DNA from: Caldilineales bacterium
GTDB lineage: Bacteria > Chloroflexota > Anaerolineae > J102
Length of the DNA stretch: 53,749 bases
Assembly: GCA_024102915.1 (NCBI GenBank)
Contig: JAGFJG010000048.1
Location: forward strand, 1 to 53,749
Direction: 5' to 3'
The notes beneath the pieces were generated by a model. The model saw nothing but the letters and a program-made list of their open reading frames with translations, was not told the DNA's origin and did not search any database. Shown piece after piece: positions 28,301-35,767 of this stretch. Every line of letters starts with the position of its first letter. The first letter of the stretch is position 1. The position numbers and the translations under genes are program-made.

Positions 28301-29347
28301 TGGGCTGCACCGCAACACATTGTCTGCAACGGCCCATTCCTGCTCGACCACTGGGATACCGCCACAGACAGGCTCTATTTTGCCCGCAATCCTCGCTATC
28401 TCGGCAGTTACGGGGGTAATGTTGACCATGTCGAGGCGATTTATCCACGGCAGCCGACCGACTGGCAGTCATTGCTTGACCTGTACGAGCAAGACGAGAT
28501 CGACTGCCAGCAGATCATGAATTGGGGAGGGCAGGGGGTTTACGCTGCAAAACGCCGTCACCCGTACGAATACGTGCAGGCGCCGCTGGCCGCAGTCACC
28601 CTCTTTTGTTATGACACGCATCGTCCTCCATTCGATGATGTGCGCGTGCGGCGGGCTTTTGCGATGGCGCTTGACCGATCCGAAGTCGCCGGTGCCGTAA
28701 GGCCGGAAACCGACATACTCGCGTATGGCGGTCTCCTCCCCCCTGGCATGCCCGGCCATTCCCCCAAACTCTGCCTGCCCTTTGACCCTGACCGAGCGCG
28801 TCGCCTGCTCGCTGAAGCCGGTTATCCCGACGGTTCCGGATTCCCGGAAGTGAAGCTGGCTGTGTTTTTCACGCCCTCTACCCGCCAGGTCGCCGAATTA
28901 CTCCAAATGCAATATGGCCGCCATCTTGGCGTTTCAGTGCAGGCTGAAATCCTGGAATGGACGGCATATTGGCGGGCTGTGCAGCAGAATAGACCTCATA
29001 TGACGCTGATGAGTGCGGCAGGGAATTACGGCGACCCCGATGCTGTGATGCGCCAGGGCTTCCGCACCGTGCAAAAGCTCACAGGCTGGAGCGATGATGT
29101 GTATGAACACTTAATCGCCCAGGCTGGACATACGACGAACCAAGATGAGCGCATCGATCTGTACAGGCGAGCCGATGCAATACTCGTGGAACAGGCCGTG
29201 ATTCTTCCCCTTGTGTATCAGGAGCAGGCCTGGCTGGTAAAACCGTGGATCAGCCGATTCCCCCTCTCTCTCATGTCTATAGGCGCGGCCTGGAAAGACA
29301 TTGTGATCAACGCTGAATCACATCCTGTGAATAAGGTCGGGCTGTGA
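25316..29347 (+). CDS. SARP (BTAD) regulator-ATPase-TPR fused to an OppA-like solute-binding domain
   Basis: This is a 1343-residue protein. Residues 1-95 form an OmpR-like winged helix (LLGGFSARWDG, LLWPDMPEHRARANLSQAIYSLRRH). Residues about 100-255 are a BTAD domain with the CKTC pair and LYGGSFLEGFSLP. Residues about 290-640 are a STAND/AAA ATPase (Walker A GEAGSGKT near 318-325, Walker B LLIIDDLHWVD near 471-481). TPR-like helices follow (about 735-825). Residues about 840-1340 are a full SBP_bac_5 domain (RLVWGLAPRNTDPTLD, YTFHLRDDVRWSDGEPLTAHDFAFAW, VRRAFAMALDR). There is no signal peptide, so the binding domain should be cytoplasmic. It probably senses a peptide or small molecule and switches transcription, perhaps of the divergent LVIVD operon. 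Confidence 0.9.
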   Translation: MPVLIVRLLGGFSARWDGDSSALAFDSDKTRALLVYLAMAGGKEHRRELLAGLLWPDMPEHRARANLSQAIYSLRRHIAQPDLPDLLVGDRQTVMLNPDFDLNIDAVAFAEALAAANQHKHKSLSHCKTCQSALAEATALYGGSFLEGFSLPVCAEYEEWMALQRERLQRDAVEALRHLVACHESAGEIETALAYARRWAALAPWQEAAHQRVMRLLALAGNRSEALAYFETCERMLRQELGVEPRDSTRWLVADIRAGRIRATDAETAIQYPDFLAEMPPNMSAPPLFVGREPQLSVLEESLNAALAGEGRMLFVAGEAGSGKTALLGELAAQAQFQSPDLLTVWGQCNAFAGSGDPYLPIRQALGQLTGEVQQGYEAGRLDAAQARRLWSALPLAIDALLAHAPELIDVFLPGTDLIMRASQAAEGDPGWLTALRKSMEAGQSGKPGLRNRQLHEQTIAFLRDLSVRRPLLLIIDDLHWVDVDTASLLFHLARSLADMHLFIVGAFRQEEMDAGQEGGLHPLKTLLAECKRLSGVTPINLNRLPESERRDWLDRLLDAERNDLDARFRQILFERTEGHALFTVETLHDLQACGVLVWDEDHGWVQHQPGWGGMPARAEGVIEARVARLSPDLRALLEVASVEGDVFSAQTLASALGRDLYMVVSQLSSELDRKHRLAAEVGIGRLGGEPFERFRFRHSLFRQHVYEGMGEADRRHWHGRVGAILEVQHGERAREIAPQLARHFMLAGEREKAVVYWLQCGDAARTLFAFGQAEEAYRQALALAREANDYEQTAHILMRLGLTQHNAGEYDRAQEMYAEGFRLWSQFSAGTEVQMPPAARPLRLVWGLAPRNTDPTLDFVSDLFSGLVAETVDREIVPDVAHRWEIGDAGRRYTFHLRDDVRWSDGEPLTAHDFAFAWQHNRLPSPGQPLYDVRRGKVLDFGITADLQQLRVETPDPHTLIVHIAQPAVYFLHLLATPLAAPKPRHIVERYGDAWAAPQHIVCNGPFLLDHWDTATDRLYFARNPRYLGSYGGNVDHVEAIYPRQPTDWQSLLDLYEQDEIDCQQIMNWGGQGVYAAKRRHPYEYVQAPLAAVTLFCYDTHRPPFDDVRVRRAFAMALDRSEVAGAVRPETDILAYGGLLPPGMPGHSPKLCLPFDPDRARRLLAEAGYPDGSGFPEVKLAVFFTPSTRQVAELLQMQYGRHLGVSVQAEILEWTAYWRAVQQNRPHMTLMSAAGNYGDPDAVMRQGFRTVQKLTGWSDDVYEHLIAQAGHTTNQDERIDLYRRADAILVEQAVILPLVYQEQAWLVKPWISRFPLSLMSIGAAWKDIVINAESHPVNKVGL

Positions 29348-31664
29348 GATTGAAGCTGCGCCCGTCGGTGATGATCTCGATGGCGGCGTCATTGGGTATG
29401 GTCGCTACGGTTGTGGTCTCGGCCAGGATTTGCTGCACCGCGGGCGGGTAGGTCGTCCCATCCGGCAAGAGGATGACTTGAGGTCGAAGCCGGGCCAGCA
29501 GGTCGGGGCTGGGCCATGCGCCCGTGCCGGGATAGGGGGCGAGGAAGAGGGGGGGATTTGCGGGCAAGCGCTCGCGCAGGGCGGCTTGCGTTTCCTGGCT
29601 GATCTCGAAGGGCAGCAGGGCGGTGAAGTCGCCATAGCGCAACAGGAATAGCGCCGATTCGTTGGGATCGACTGACGTGTGTATCACTTCGAGCGATAAG
29701 CTTTCGTCCAGGTTGAGGATGACGCCGGGCCGGAGATCGGAACTCAGAAGGCGGTGGGCGGAGGTTGGCGGCGCGGGGTCGGCTCCGGTACGGGTGAGGA
29801 TGTGCAGGTCGAGCGGCTGGTTGCCGCCGGGCAGACTTTTGAGGATGGCGTCGAGCGGATAGGCGGGCGATTCGCGGGCAGGGTCGAGCAGGATGCGATT
29901 GCCGCCGGGCGTGACGATCAGCCAGGTTGCCGCCTGTTCTCGCCCCAACTGATGGATGTGCAACCGGCCATCGGGCTGGCCCTCCCAATAGCTGGCCCCG
30001 ACCCACAACGGCAGAATCACCAGGGCGGCCATGCCCAGGCTGCGCGCCAGATAGGGCCGCCAGGTTGCGGGCACGAATCCATCGGCGGCCTGCTCCTGGC
30101 GGAAGAGCCACCACAGGAATCCCAGGCCAAATATCGCTGTGTAGAGCACGGCCAATAAGCGCCCGAAGGCGCTAACTTCGACGGAGCCGTAGGGTATGGC
30201 AGCCAGTTTCTCCACCACGAACACTGTCCACCACAGGCTGGCATAGGGCACAAGGGCGATGATTTTCGCCAGCGCCATGAGCAGAAAGCCGACCAGCGCC
30301 GCCAGTCCGCCTACGACCATGATCGGCGGTTGCACCGGGAGAATGAGCAGGTTCGCCAGGAAAGAGATCAGCGAAAGTCGCCCGAAATAGAAAACAACCA
30401 GGGCCATGGTCGTCAGTTGGGCGGCGAAGGTGACCAGCAGCCCCTCGGCCAGCAGGGCGTTGACAGGTCTGGGCAGACGCTTTCCCAGGTGTGCATCCCA
30501 GCGGCGTTTCAGCGGCGCGTTGAACAGGATCAGGCCAAGCGTCGCCATGAAGCTGAGCTGGAACCCCACATCCCACAAGGTGAGCGGATTGAGCAAGAAC
30601 ATCGCCAGCGCCGCCACGAACAACGAGACCAGGGCCACGCTTTGCCGCTCCAGGCCGATGGCCAGCACGAACAGGCCGCCCATGATCGCCGCCCTCGTCA
30701 CCGCGGCATCCGCGCCGACAAGCAGGGTATACAGAATGATGCCGGTCAGGGTGACGCCGATGGCCAGGCGTCTGCGCTTGCCAAATAGGCGCAGGCTCAG
30801 GCCCAAGAATATGCCGGAGATGATGGCGATGTTCGATCCGCTGATGACAATGACATGCGAAGTGCCGGTCAGATTGAAGTCTTCGTACAGGTCGCGAGGG
30901 ATGCCCGACTCGATGCCCAGGATCATGCCGTTGGCGAGAGCGGCATAGGGCTGGGGCATGAGTTGATCGAGAATAGCGCTGGCCTGCGCCCGGAAATCGT
31001 ACAGCGCGGCCCAAAAAGGACTGCCCTGATCCGCCTCGATGAAGGTGATCTCGGTGCGGCGCACCAATGTATAAATGTTTTTGCGGGCGAGAAATCGACC
31101 ATAATCGAAGTCGGGGAAATCGGGCGGGGTGGCGGGCACGCCGCGGATGCGCAGGCGGTCGCCGTAGAAATAGGCCGGTTCCAGATCGGCTCGAACCAGA
31201 GCGATACCCTCGACCTCATGTTTGGCATTCCCCTGCCAGAGCGTGTCCACCTGCACCCTATATTGGGCGTAACTCTCGCGGAGTTCGGGATACCCGACCA
31301 CCACGCCCTCCATCACATCGGGCCGGCCAAACGCCTCTTCGCTATTGTAGTACGCCAGATCGCCGGGGCCGAAGCAGGGCTCGAAAGGTCGGACGAGATA
31401 ACGCCAGCCGCCCAGAAAGATCATCCCCAATAGGATGGCCGGAATCGCAATGCGTCGCCGGTTTCGCCCCCGCCAGGCCAGGGCCAGCGCGAAAGGCAGG
31501 GGAGCCAACAGCCAGAACGGGCTCGGTGAAAGTTGTTCGCCAGAGCAGATGAATATGCCATCGGCCAGCAATCTCTCGCCCAAAACGATACCCAGCGCCA
31601 GGCCTATCGCCGCGTAGATCGGCAGAAACGGGGAGGGGAGGCGCTCGACGCGCGGGGTGTGCAT
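29307..31664 (-). CDS. comEC: ComEC/Rec2-like DNA-uptake channel with degenerate nuclease-like domain
   Basis: A 785-residue polytopic membrane protein. An N-terminal membrane pair and a DUF4131 beta domain come first. The Competence domain follows, with GMILGIESGIPRDLYEDFNLTGTSHVIVISGSNIAIISG (about 245-285) and AAVTRAAIMGGLFVLA, the hallmark motifs of ComEC, which passes single-stranded DNA into the cytoplasm. The C-terminal metallo-beta-lactamase-like domain (about 555-775) lacks the HxHxDH metal site; the matching place reads LTRTGADPAPP. It is therefore probably not a nuclease. Its 3' end overlaps the convergent SARP gene by 41 bases. No other competence gene is in the window. Confidence 0.9.
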   Translation of the reverse strand: MHTPRVERLPSPFLPIYAAIGLALGIVLGERLLADGIFICSGEQLSPSPFWLLAPLPFALALAWRGRNRRRIAIPAILLGMIFLGGWRYLVRPFEPCFGPGDLAYYNSEEAFGRPDVMEGVVVGYPELRESYAQYRVQVDTLWQGNAKHEVEGIALVRADLEPAYFYGDRLRIRGVPATPPDFPDFDYGRFLARKNIYTLVRRTEITFIEADQGSPFWAALYDFRAQASAILDQLMPQPYAALANGMILGIESGIPRDLYEDFNLTGTSHVIVISGSNIAIISGIFLGLSLRLFGKRRRLAIGVTLTGIILYTLLVGADAAVTRAAIMGGLFVLAIGLERQSVALVSLFVAALAMFLLNPLTLWDVGFQLSFMATLGLILFNAPLKRRWDAHLGKRLPRPVNALLAEGLLVTFAAQLTTMALVVFYFGRLSLISFLANLLILPVQPPIMVVGGLAALVGFLLMALAKIIALVPYASLWWTVFVVEKLAAIPYGSVEVSAFGRLLAVLYTAIFGLGFLWWLFRQEQAADGFVPATWRPYLARSLGMAALVILPLWVGASYWEGQPDGRLHIHQLGREQAATWLIVTPGGNRILLDPARESPAYPLDAILKSLPGGNQPLDLHILTRTGADPAPPTSAHRLLSSDLRPGVILNLDESLSLEVIHTSVDPNESALFLLRYGDFTALLPFEISQETQAALRERLPANPPLFLAPYPGTGAWPSPDLLARLRPQVILLPDGTTYPPAVQQILAETTTVATIPNDAAIEIITDGRSFNLTARPYSQDVIQR

Positions 31665-31765
31665 GGCGGTTGTCTGGAGGCTTTCGACAGCGCAACGGCG
31701 ACTGAGCGGATGTTAGCACGATGGCCGGAGAGGAGGAAATTGAAATGGTTGTGAAATCAACGCTG

Positions 31766-31774
31766 TGGTACGAT
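31766..31774 (+). promoter_or_regulatory. Possible extended -10 promoter of the RlmI-like gene
   Basis: TGGTACGAT ends seven bases before the ATG at 31782. There is no ribosome site, so the transcript may be leaderless, as predicted for trmJ. The hexamer is only a moderate match. Confidence 0.3.
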
Positions 31775-31781
31775 TGCCAGC

Positions 31782-32984
31782 ATGCCCAAATCCTCCGCCA
31801 AAACGCCCTTCGTCATCGTCTCGGCCCGACTGAAAACGTCGCTCGAACAGGGGCATCCCTGGGTGTACCGCGATGCCGTCGAGCGAACGCCGCCAGGGCT
31901 GAAGACCGGCGATTGGGTGCGGGTGCAGTGCGGGAATCTGCAATTCTTTGGGCTGTGGGATGCGGAAGGTTCCATCGCCATTCGCATCTTCAGCCGCCGC
32001 AATGTTCCCAACCGAACCTGGGTACGAGAACAGGTGCAAACAGCCTGGGATTTGCGTGCCGCGTTGCGACAACCGTCCGCGCAGACCACAGCTTTCCGCT
32101 GGCTGTTCGGCGAGGGCGACGGCCTGCCCGGCGTTGTGGCCGATTATTATCGAGACATCGAATCGGGTGAGAGTTGGGCTGTACTGCGCACCTATTCGCT
32201 CGGCCTGGCTCGCATCAAAGGCTGGGTGACAGAGTTGCTGGCCGAGATTACGCCGTTGGCCGGGATCATCGAGCGCGGCGACGAGGCGGGCGGGATCAGT
32301 TTGCTGGCCGGGCGCATGCCGCCTGCAAATATCGTCATGATGGAAAACGGGCTGAAATTCGAGGTCGATCTGGTGCAAGGGCAAAAGACCGGGTTCTTCC
32401 TCGATCAGCGCGATAACCGGCAAATGATCGAACGCTGGAGTGCAGGCAGGGCGGCGCTGAATCTGTTCTGTTATACCGGCGGGTTCAGCCTCTATGCCGT
32501 CCGCGGCGGGGCGAGAGAAGTGGTGTCGGTGGATGCGGCGCATCCGGCGGTGATGGCGGCCAAACGCAATTTTGAGATCAACGGCTTCGATCCAGCCCGG
32601 CACGAATTCCATGTGGCCGACTGTTTCGATCTGCTGGAAAAATATCACGGCGAAGGTCGCCGTTTCGATCTGATCATCGTGGACCCGCCCAGTTTCGCCC
32701 GCTCGAAAGCGCAACTCCCCGCCGCCCTTTCCGCCTATCGCCGCCTGAACTCGCTCGCCCTCAAGTGCCTGACCCCGACCGGCCTGCTGGTCTCCGGCAG
32801 TTGCACGGCGCAGGTCAGCCCCGATGCCTTCCGGGCGATGCTGGCTGAGGCCGCCGTCGATGCCCGCTGCCAACTCCGCATCCTGCACGAAGCCGGACAC
32901 GCCCTCGACCATCCCGTGCCCGCCGGTTTCCCCGAAGGTCGCTATCTCAAGTTCGTCGTCGCCGCCGCCAGTGAATGGAGTTGA
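31782..32984 (+). CDS. rlmI: RlmI-like 23S rRNA (cytosine-5) methyltransferase
   Basis: A 400-residue protein with an N-terminal PUA domain (VIVSARLKTSLEQGHPWVYRDAVE, about 10-80), a central RlmI/RlmK-type region (FRWLFGEGDGLPGVVADYY, IVMMENGLKFEVDLVQGQKTGFFLDQRDNR) and a Rossmann methyltransferase (LNLFCYTGGFSLYAVRGGAREVVSVD, FDLIIVDPPSFARSK, LVSGSCTAQVS). It would methylate C1962-equivalent of 23S rRNA using SAM. The length is normal for RlmI. It is divergent from comEC and precedes a membrane protein gene by 7 bases. Confidence 0.92.
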   Translation: MPKSSAKTPFVIVSARLKTSLEQGHPWVYRDAVERTPPGLKTGDWVRVQCGNLQFFGLWDAEGSIAIRIFSRRNVPNRTWVREQVQTAWDLRAALRQPSAQTTAFRWLFGEGDGLPGVVADYYRDIESGESWAVLRTYSLGLARIKGWVTELLAEITPLAGIIERGDEAGGISLLAGRMPPANIVMMENGLKFEVDLVQGQKTGFFLDQRDNRQMIERWSAGRAALNLFCYTGGFSLYAVRGGAREVVSVDAAHPAVMAAKRNFEINGFDPARHEFHVADCFDLLEKYHGEGRRFDLIIVDPPSFARSKAQLPAALSAYRRLNSLALKCLTPTGLLVSGSCTAQVSPDAFRAMLAEAAVDARCQLRILHEAGHALDHPVPAGFPEGRYLKFVVAAASEWS

Positions 32985-32991
32985 TCGCAAT

Positions 32992-33630
32992 ATGGAAAGC
33001 CGTCGTTCCAAATACCTGACGCTCGTGATCAGCCTTCTGATCATTTTGGGCGTATTTGGTTGCAGCCTGTTTTTCTTGCTCGTCGCCCGCTGGCTGGCCC
33101 AGGCCGCCGACATCCCCGCCGATTTCTGGGTGATGGCGGAGGCGCTGGCGACCCTGTTCGCCGCCGCTGCCGTGATCGGCGCCGGGTATCTCGCCTTTCA
33201 GGAATTGCGCGCCCAGGCCAGTCTGCGTCATATCGACGTGGCCGACAAGCTCTTCGCCGAACTCAACTCGCCCGCCAATGTCGATTCGCGCCGCTGGATA
33301 TATCAGGATCTGCCGGAGTTCTCGCCCGCGGCGGTGGAGGGACTGAGCGAAGAAGGCCGGGAGCACGTCAAACGCGTCTTGAACTCGCTCGATCGTGTGG
33401 CCTTTCTCAGCCAGGGCGACTGGATCCCGGACGAAATGATCATGCCCTGGATGAGCTTCATGGTGGTGAAATCTTGGGACCGGCTGGCCCCCTATGTGGA
33501 ATTCGAGCGCCAACGCCGCGGCGATGCCACGTATTACGAGATGGTGGACGAGTTGGCGGGTCGTTGCCGGGAATGGCGGCAGGCGCAAGGGCTGAAGGCC
33601 GAGTTTACACAGGTGGATGGGGCGTTGTAG
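32992..33630 (+). CDS. DUF4760-like membrane protein
   Basis: The frame is open into rlmI, but ATG 32992, with GGAG nine bases ahead inside the rlmI end, starts a 212-residue protein. It has two N-terminal membrane segments (TLVISLLIILGVFGCSLFFLLVARW and an Ala-rich one near 50-65). A soluble part follows (HIDVADKLFAELNSPANVDSRRWIYQDLPEF), resembling DUF4760 proteins. Function unknown. It is probably cotranscribed with rlmI. Confidence 0.7.
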   Translation: MESRRSKYLTLVISLLIILGVFGCSLFFLLVARWLAQAADIPADFWVMAEALATLFAAAAVIGAGYLAFQELRAQASLRHIDVADKLFAELNSPANVDSRRWIYQDLPEFSPAAVEGLSEEGREHVKRVLNSLDRVAFLSQGDWIPDEMIMPWMSFMVVKSWDRLAPYVEFERQRRGDATYYEMVDELAGRCREWRQAQGLKAEFTQVDGAL

Positions 33631-33727
33631 GGCGTTTCCGAAAGGGCGATAATCGGCGATTTCTGCTTCGTCTCATCGTCCATGTTCGTCCGGATGGGCA
33701 GCACATTGATCTGACCTACACAGGCGC

Positions 33728-34153
33728 TCAATCTCCGCTCATATCCGTTTTGCTGACATGCTCGACCGACTCGCTCACCAACTGGCGCAGCACATCGGCG
33801 TCGATATCTTCGATCTTGTTGATGTACAGACAAGCCTTGCCGGTTTTGTACTTGCCCAGGCGTGAAAGCAGTTCGTCGTAGTGGTCGAATCCGGACATAA
33901 TGTAGAGGGTCATGCTCTGTTTGCGCGGCGAAAATCCCACGGCAAACCAGTCGCCCTCGCGGCCGCTGGCATACTTATAGTGCACATCGCCAAAGCCGAC
34001 GATGCTCGTCCCCCACATGCGTGGCTCTTCCCCGGTCACCTCTTTCATCAGGTCGAGGACGACGAATGAATCCTCGCGGCGTTTCTTATGCTCCACCGAT
34101 TCGAGAAAGGCGACCACGCTGTCATCGGTCGGCTTGGTTTTGAGTTCGGCCAT
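33728..34153 (-). CDS. DUF1801-family protein
   Basis: The start is ATG at 34153, five bases after GGAGG, giving 141 residues rather than the longer open frame. The sequence (VVAFLESVEHKKRREDSFVVLDLMKEVTGEEPRMWGTSIVGFGDVHYKYASGREGDWFAVGFSPRKQSMTLYI) has the order of motifs of DUF1801/YdhG-like proteins, small cytoplasmic proteins of undefined role. It stands alone. Confidence 0.87.
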   Translation of the reverse strand: MAELKTKPTDDSVVAFLESVEHKKRREDSFVVLDLMKEVTGEEPRMWGTSIVGFGDVHYKYASGREGDWFAVGFSPRKQSMTLYIMSGFDHYDELLSRLGKYKTGKACLYINKIEDIDADVLRQLVSESVEHVSKTDMSGD

Positions 34154-34335
34154 AGGATCCTCCAAAATGAACGGCAGGTCGAGATAGGCGTGAGAGTCGA
34201 TTATACAAACCGACAGCATGGGCGGCAACCGATGGCGAAGTGGGGCTAACGATGCGCCGGCAGCGGATGGCCGAACATCCTTCCCCGACGGAAACGATTA
34301 CATCAACTTGAGCCAATATTCAAGCGAATCACACA

Positions 34336-34370
34336 AAAACACCCCGCCAATTTGTTTGGCGGGGTGTTTT
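34336..34370. terminator. Intrinsic terminator of the Gfo/Idh/MocA gene
   Basis: A perfect 15-base stem (AAAACACCCCGCCAA at 34336-34350, complement at 34356-34370) with a 5-base loop, flanked by A and T runs on both sides. It lies just past the stop of the minus-strand dehydrogenase. Confidence 0.85.
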
Positions 34371-34389
34371 TTATTGAGAGAGACTTAGC

Positions 34390-35502
34390 TCAACCGGCCA
34401 GGGTGAACTCTGGCAGATGGACGATCTCGCCCCCCTTCAGGGCCGATTGGTGCGCGCAGATGCCCACGCACGTCCAGTTGGCGCTGGTGACGGCATTGGG
34501 CCAGGGGTCTCTATCTTCGACCAGGGCCGAGACGAACTCGTTGACCAGATGCGGGTGCGAGCCGCCATGCCCGGCGCCCTGAATGAACGACAGATGCTCG
34601 GCGTCCTGGATGGTGGTGGTGAACGGCTGAATTTCGGCGGGGAGGAGATGGGCGTAATCGGGCACGCTCACACGTTCGGGGATTTCAGGTTCCGGCTTTT
34701 TGGCTGTATGGATCACGTGCTCCTCGTCCTCGATCAAAGCCCATTCAAAGCTCTTCTTGGTTCCATACACGTCAAATGACTCGCGATACTGGCGGGCGGT
34801 ATCGAACAGGAATCGCCAGATATGGGCGGCAATGTCGGAGTCTTTGATCTTAATGTGACAGGATTCCACCGCCGATGGAAAACCTGATTTGGCGGCGAGG
34901 CGTTCGCTGAGCGCGCCTGAGCCAAAACAACTGACATACTCGCCCAACCCGTTCACCAACCCCAGCACCGGCGAAACCACATGCGTGGCGTAATGCATTG
35001 GCACCATCCGCTCCCAATACTCCGGCCAGCCTTCCAGGTCTTGCGGATGCGAGGCCTGCATGTATTGGATCTTGCCGAGTTCGCCCTTGTCGTACATCTC
35101 TTTGATGAAGAGAAATTCCCGGCTGTAGACGACCGTCTCGGCCATCATATATTTGAGGCCGGTCGATTTCACCAGATCGACGATCTCTTCGCATTCGGCG
35201 ATGGTGGTGGCCATCGGCACTGTACACATTACGTGCTTGCCTGCTTTCAGCGCTGCAATCGACATCCAGGCGTGGTCGCTGATGGGCGAATTGATATGCA
35301 CAAAATCCACATTTTCATCTGCCAAGACATCCGCATAGTCGCGGTATCTTGTCTCTATGCCAAACGCATCGCCGACCTTGTTGCGATGATCATCACTGCG
35401 CTGGCAGATGGCGTACATATTGGCGCGGGGGTGCGCCTGATAGATGGGGATAAATTCGGCCCCGAATCCCAGGCCGATGATGGCGACGTTTGGGACTTTC
35501 AT
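34390..35502 (-). CDS. Gfo/Idh/MocA-family NAD(P)-dependent oxidoreductase
   Basis: ATG at 35502 follows AAGGAG, giving 370 residues. The N-terminal Rossmann fold has VAIIGLGFGAEFIPIYQAHP, and the YADVLADENVDFVHINSPISDHAWMSIAALKAGKHVMCTVPMATT stretch contains the usual sugar-dehydrogenase catalytic region, although the common EKP triad is TVP here. The C-terminal domain carries MHYATHVVSPVLGL. The substrate is probably a sugar, inositol or their derivative. It has its own divergent promoter region and terminator, and may serve the sugar operon at 41135-44900, though the protease gene separates them. Confidence 0.88.
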   Translation of the reverse strand: MKVPNVAIIGLGFGAEFIPIYQAHPRANMYAICQRSDDHRNKVGDAFGIETRYRDYADVLADENVDFVHINSPISDHAWMSIAALKAGKHVMCTVPMATTIAECEEIVDLVKSTGLKYMMAETVVYSREFLFIKEMYDKGELGKIQYMQASHPQDLEGWPEYWERMVPMHYATHVVSPVLGLVNGLGEYVSCFGSGALSERLAAKSGFPSAVESCHIKIKDSDIAAHIWRFLFDTARQYRESFDVYGTKKSFEWALIEDEEHVIHTAKKPEPEIPERVSVPDYAHLLPAEIQPFTTTIQDAEHLSFIQGAGHGGSHPHLVNEFVSALVEDRDPWPNAVTSANWTCVGICAHQSALKGGEIVHLPEFTLAG

Positions 35503-35557
35503 AGTCTGGATCTCCTTGTATTGGTTTTGAAACGAGACGGTATGGTCTTGCCAGATA

Positions 35558-35587
35558 ATTGTAACTAGAAATACTTGTGTGTCACAA
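35558..35587 (-). promoter_or_regulatory. Promoter and palindromic operator of the oxidoreductase gene
   Basis: On the minus strand TTGTGA (35587-35582), 18 bases and TACAAT (35563-35558) form a promoter. The -35 lies in a perfect palindrome, TTGTG-TGT-CACAA (35575-35587). An inverted copy of CATTTGTG lies 55 bases away (35583-35590 and 35646-35653). These suggest a regulator shared by the divergent oxidoreductase and protease genes. Confidence 0.45.
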
Positions 35588-35767
35588 ATGAGCGTATCGC
35601 CCTGGGCTTTATTGGGCGACGATCTCAGCCAATCATCTTGTCGAACATTTGTGTGATACTTGCTCAATGGATGATTCATTGCTGCAAAGCATATTCCTGG
35701 CTGCTATGCTGGCAATCGCTCCATTTGAGCGTTCTTCCCTTGGTGAATAATCAGAGAGGAGGCACAT

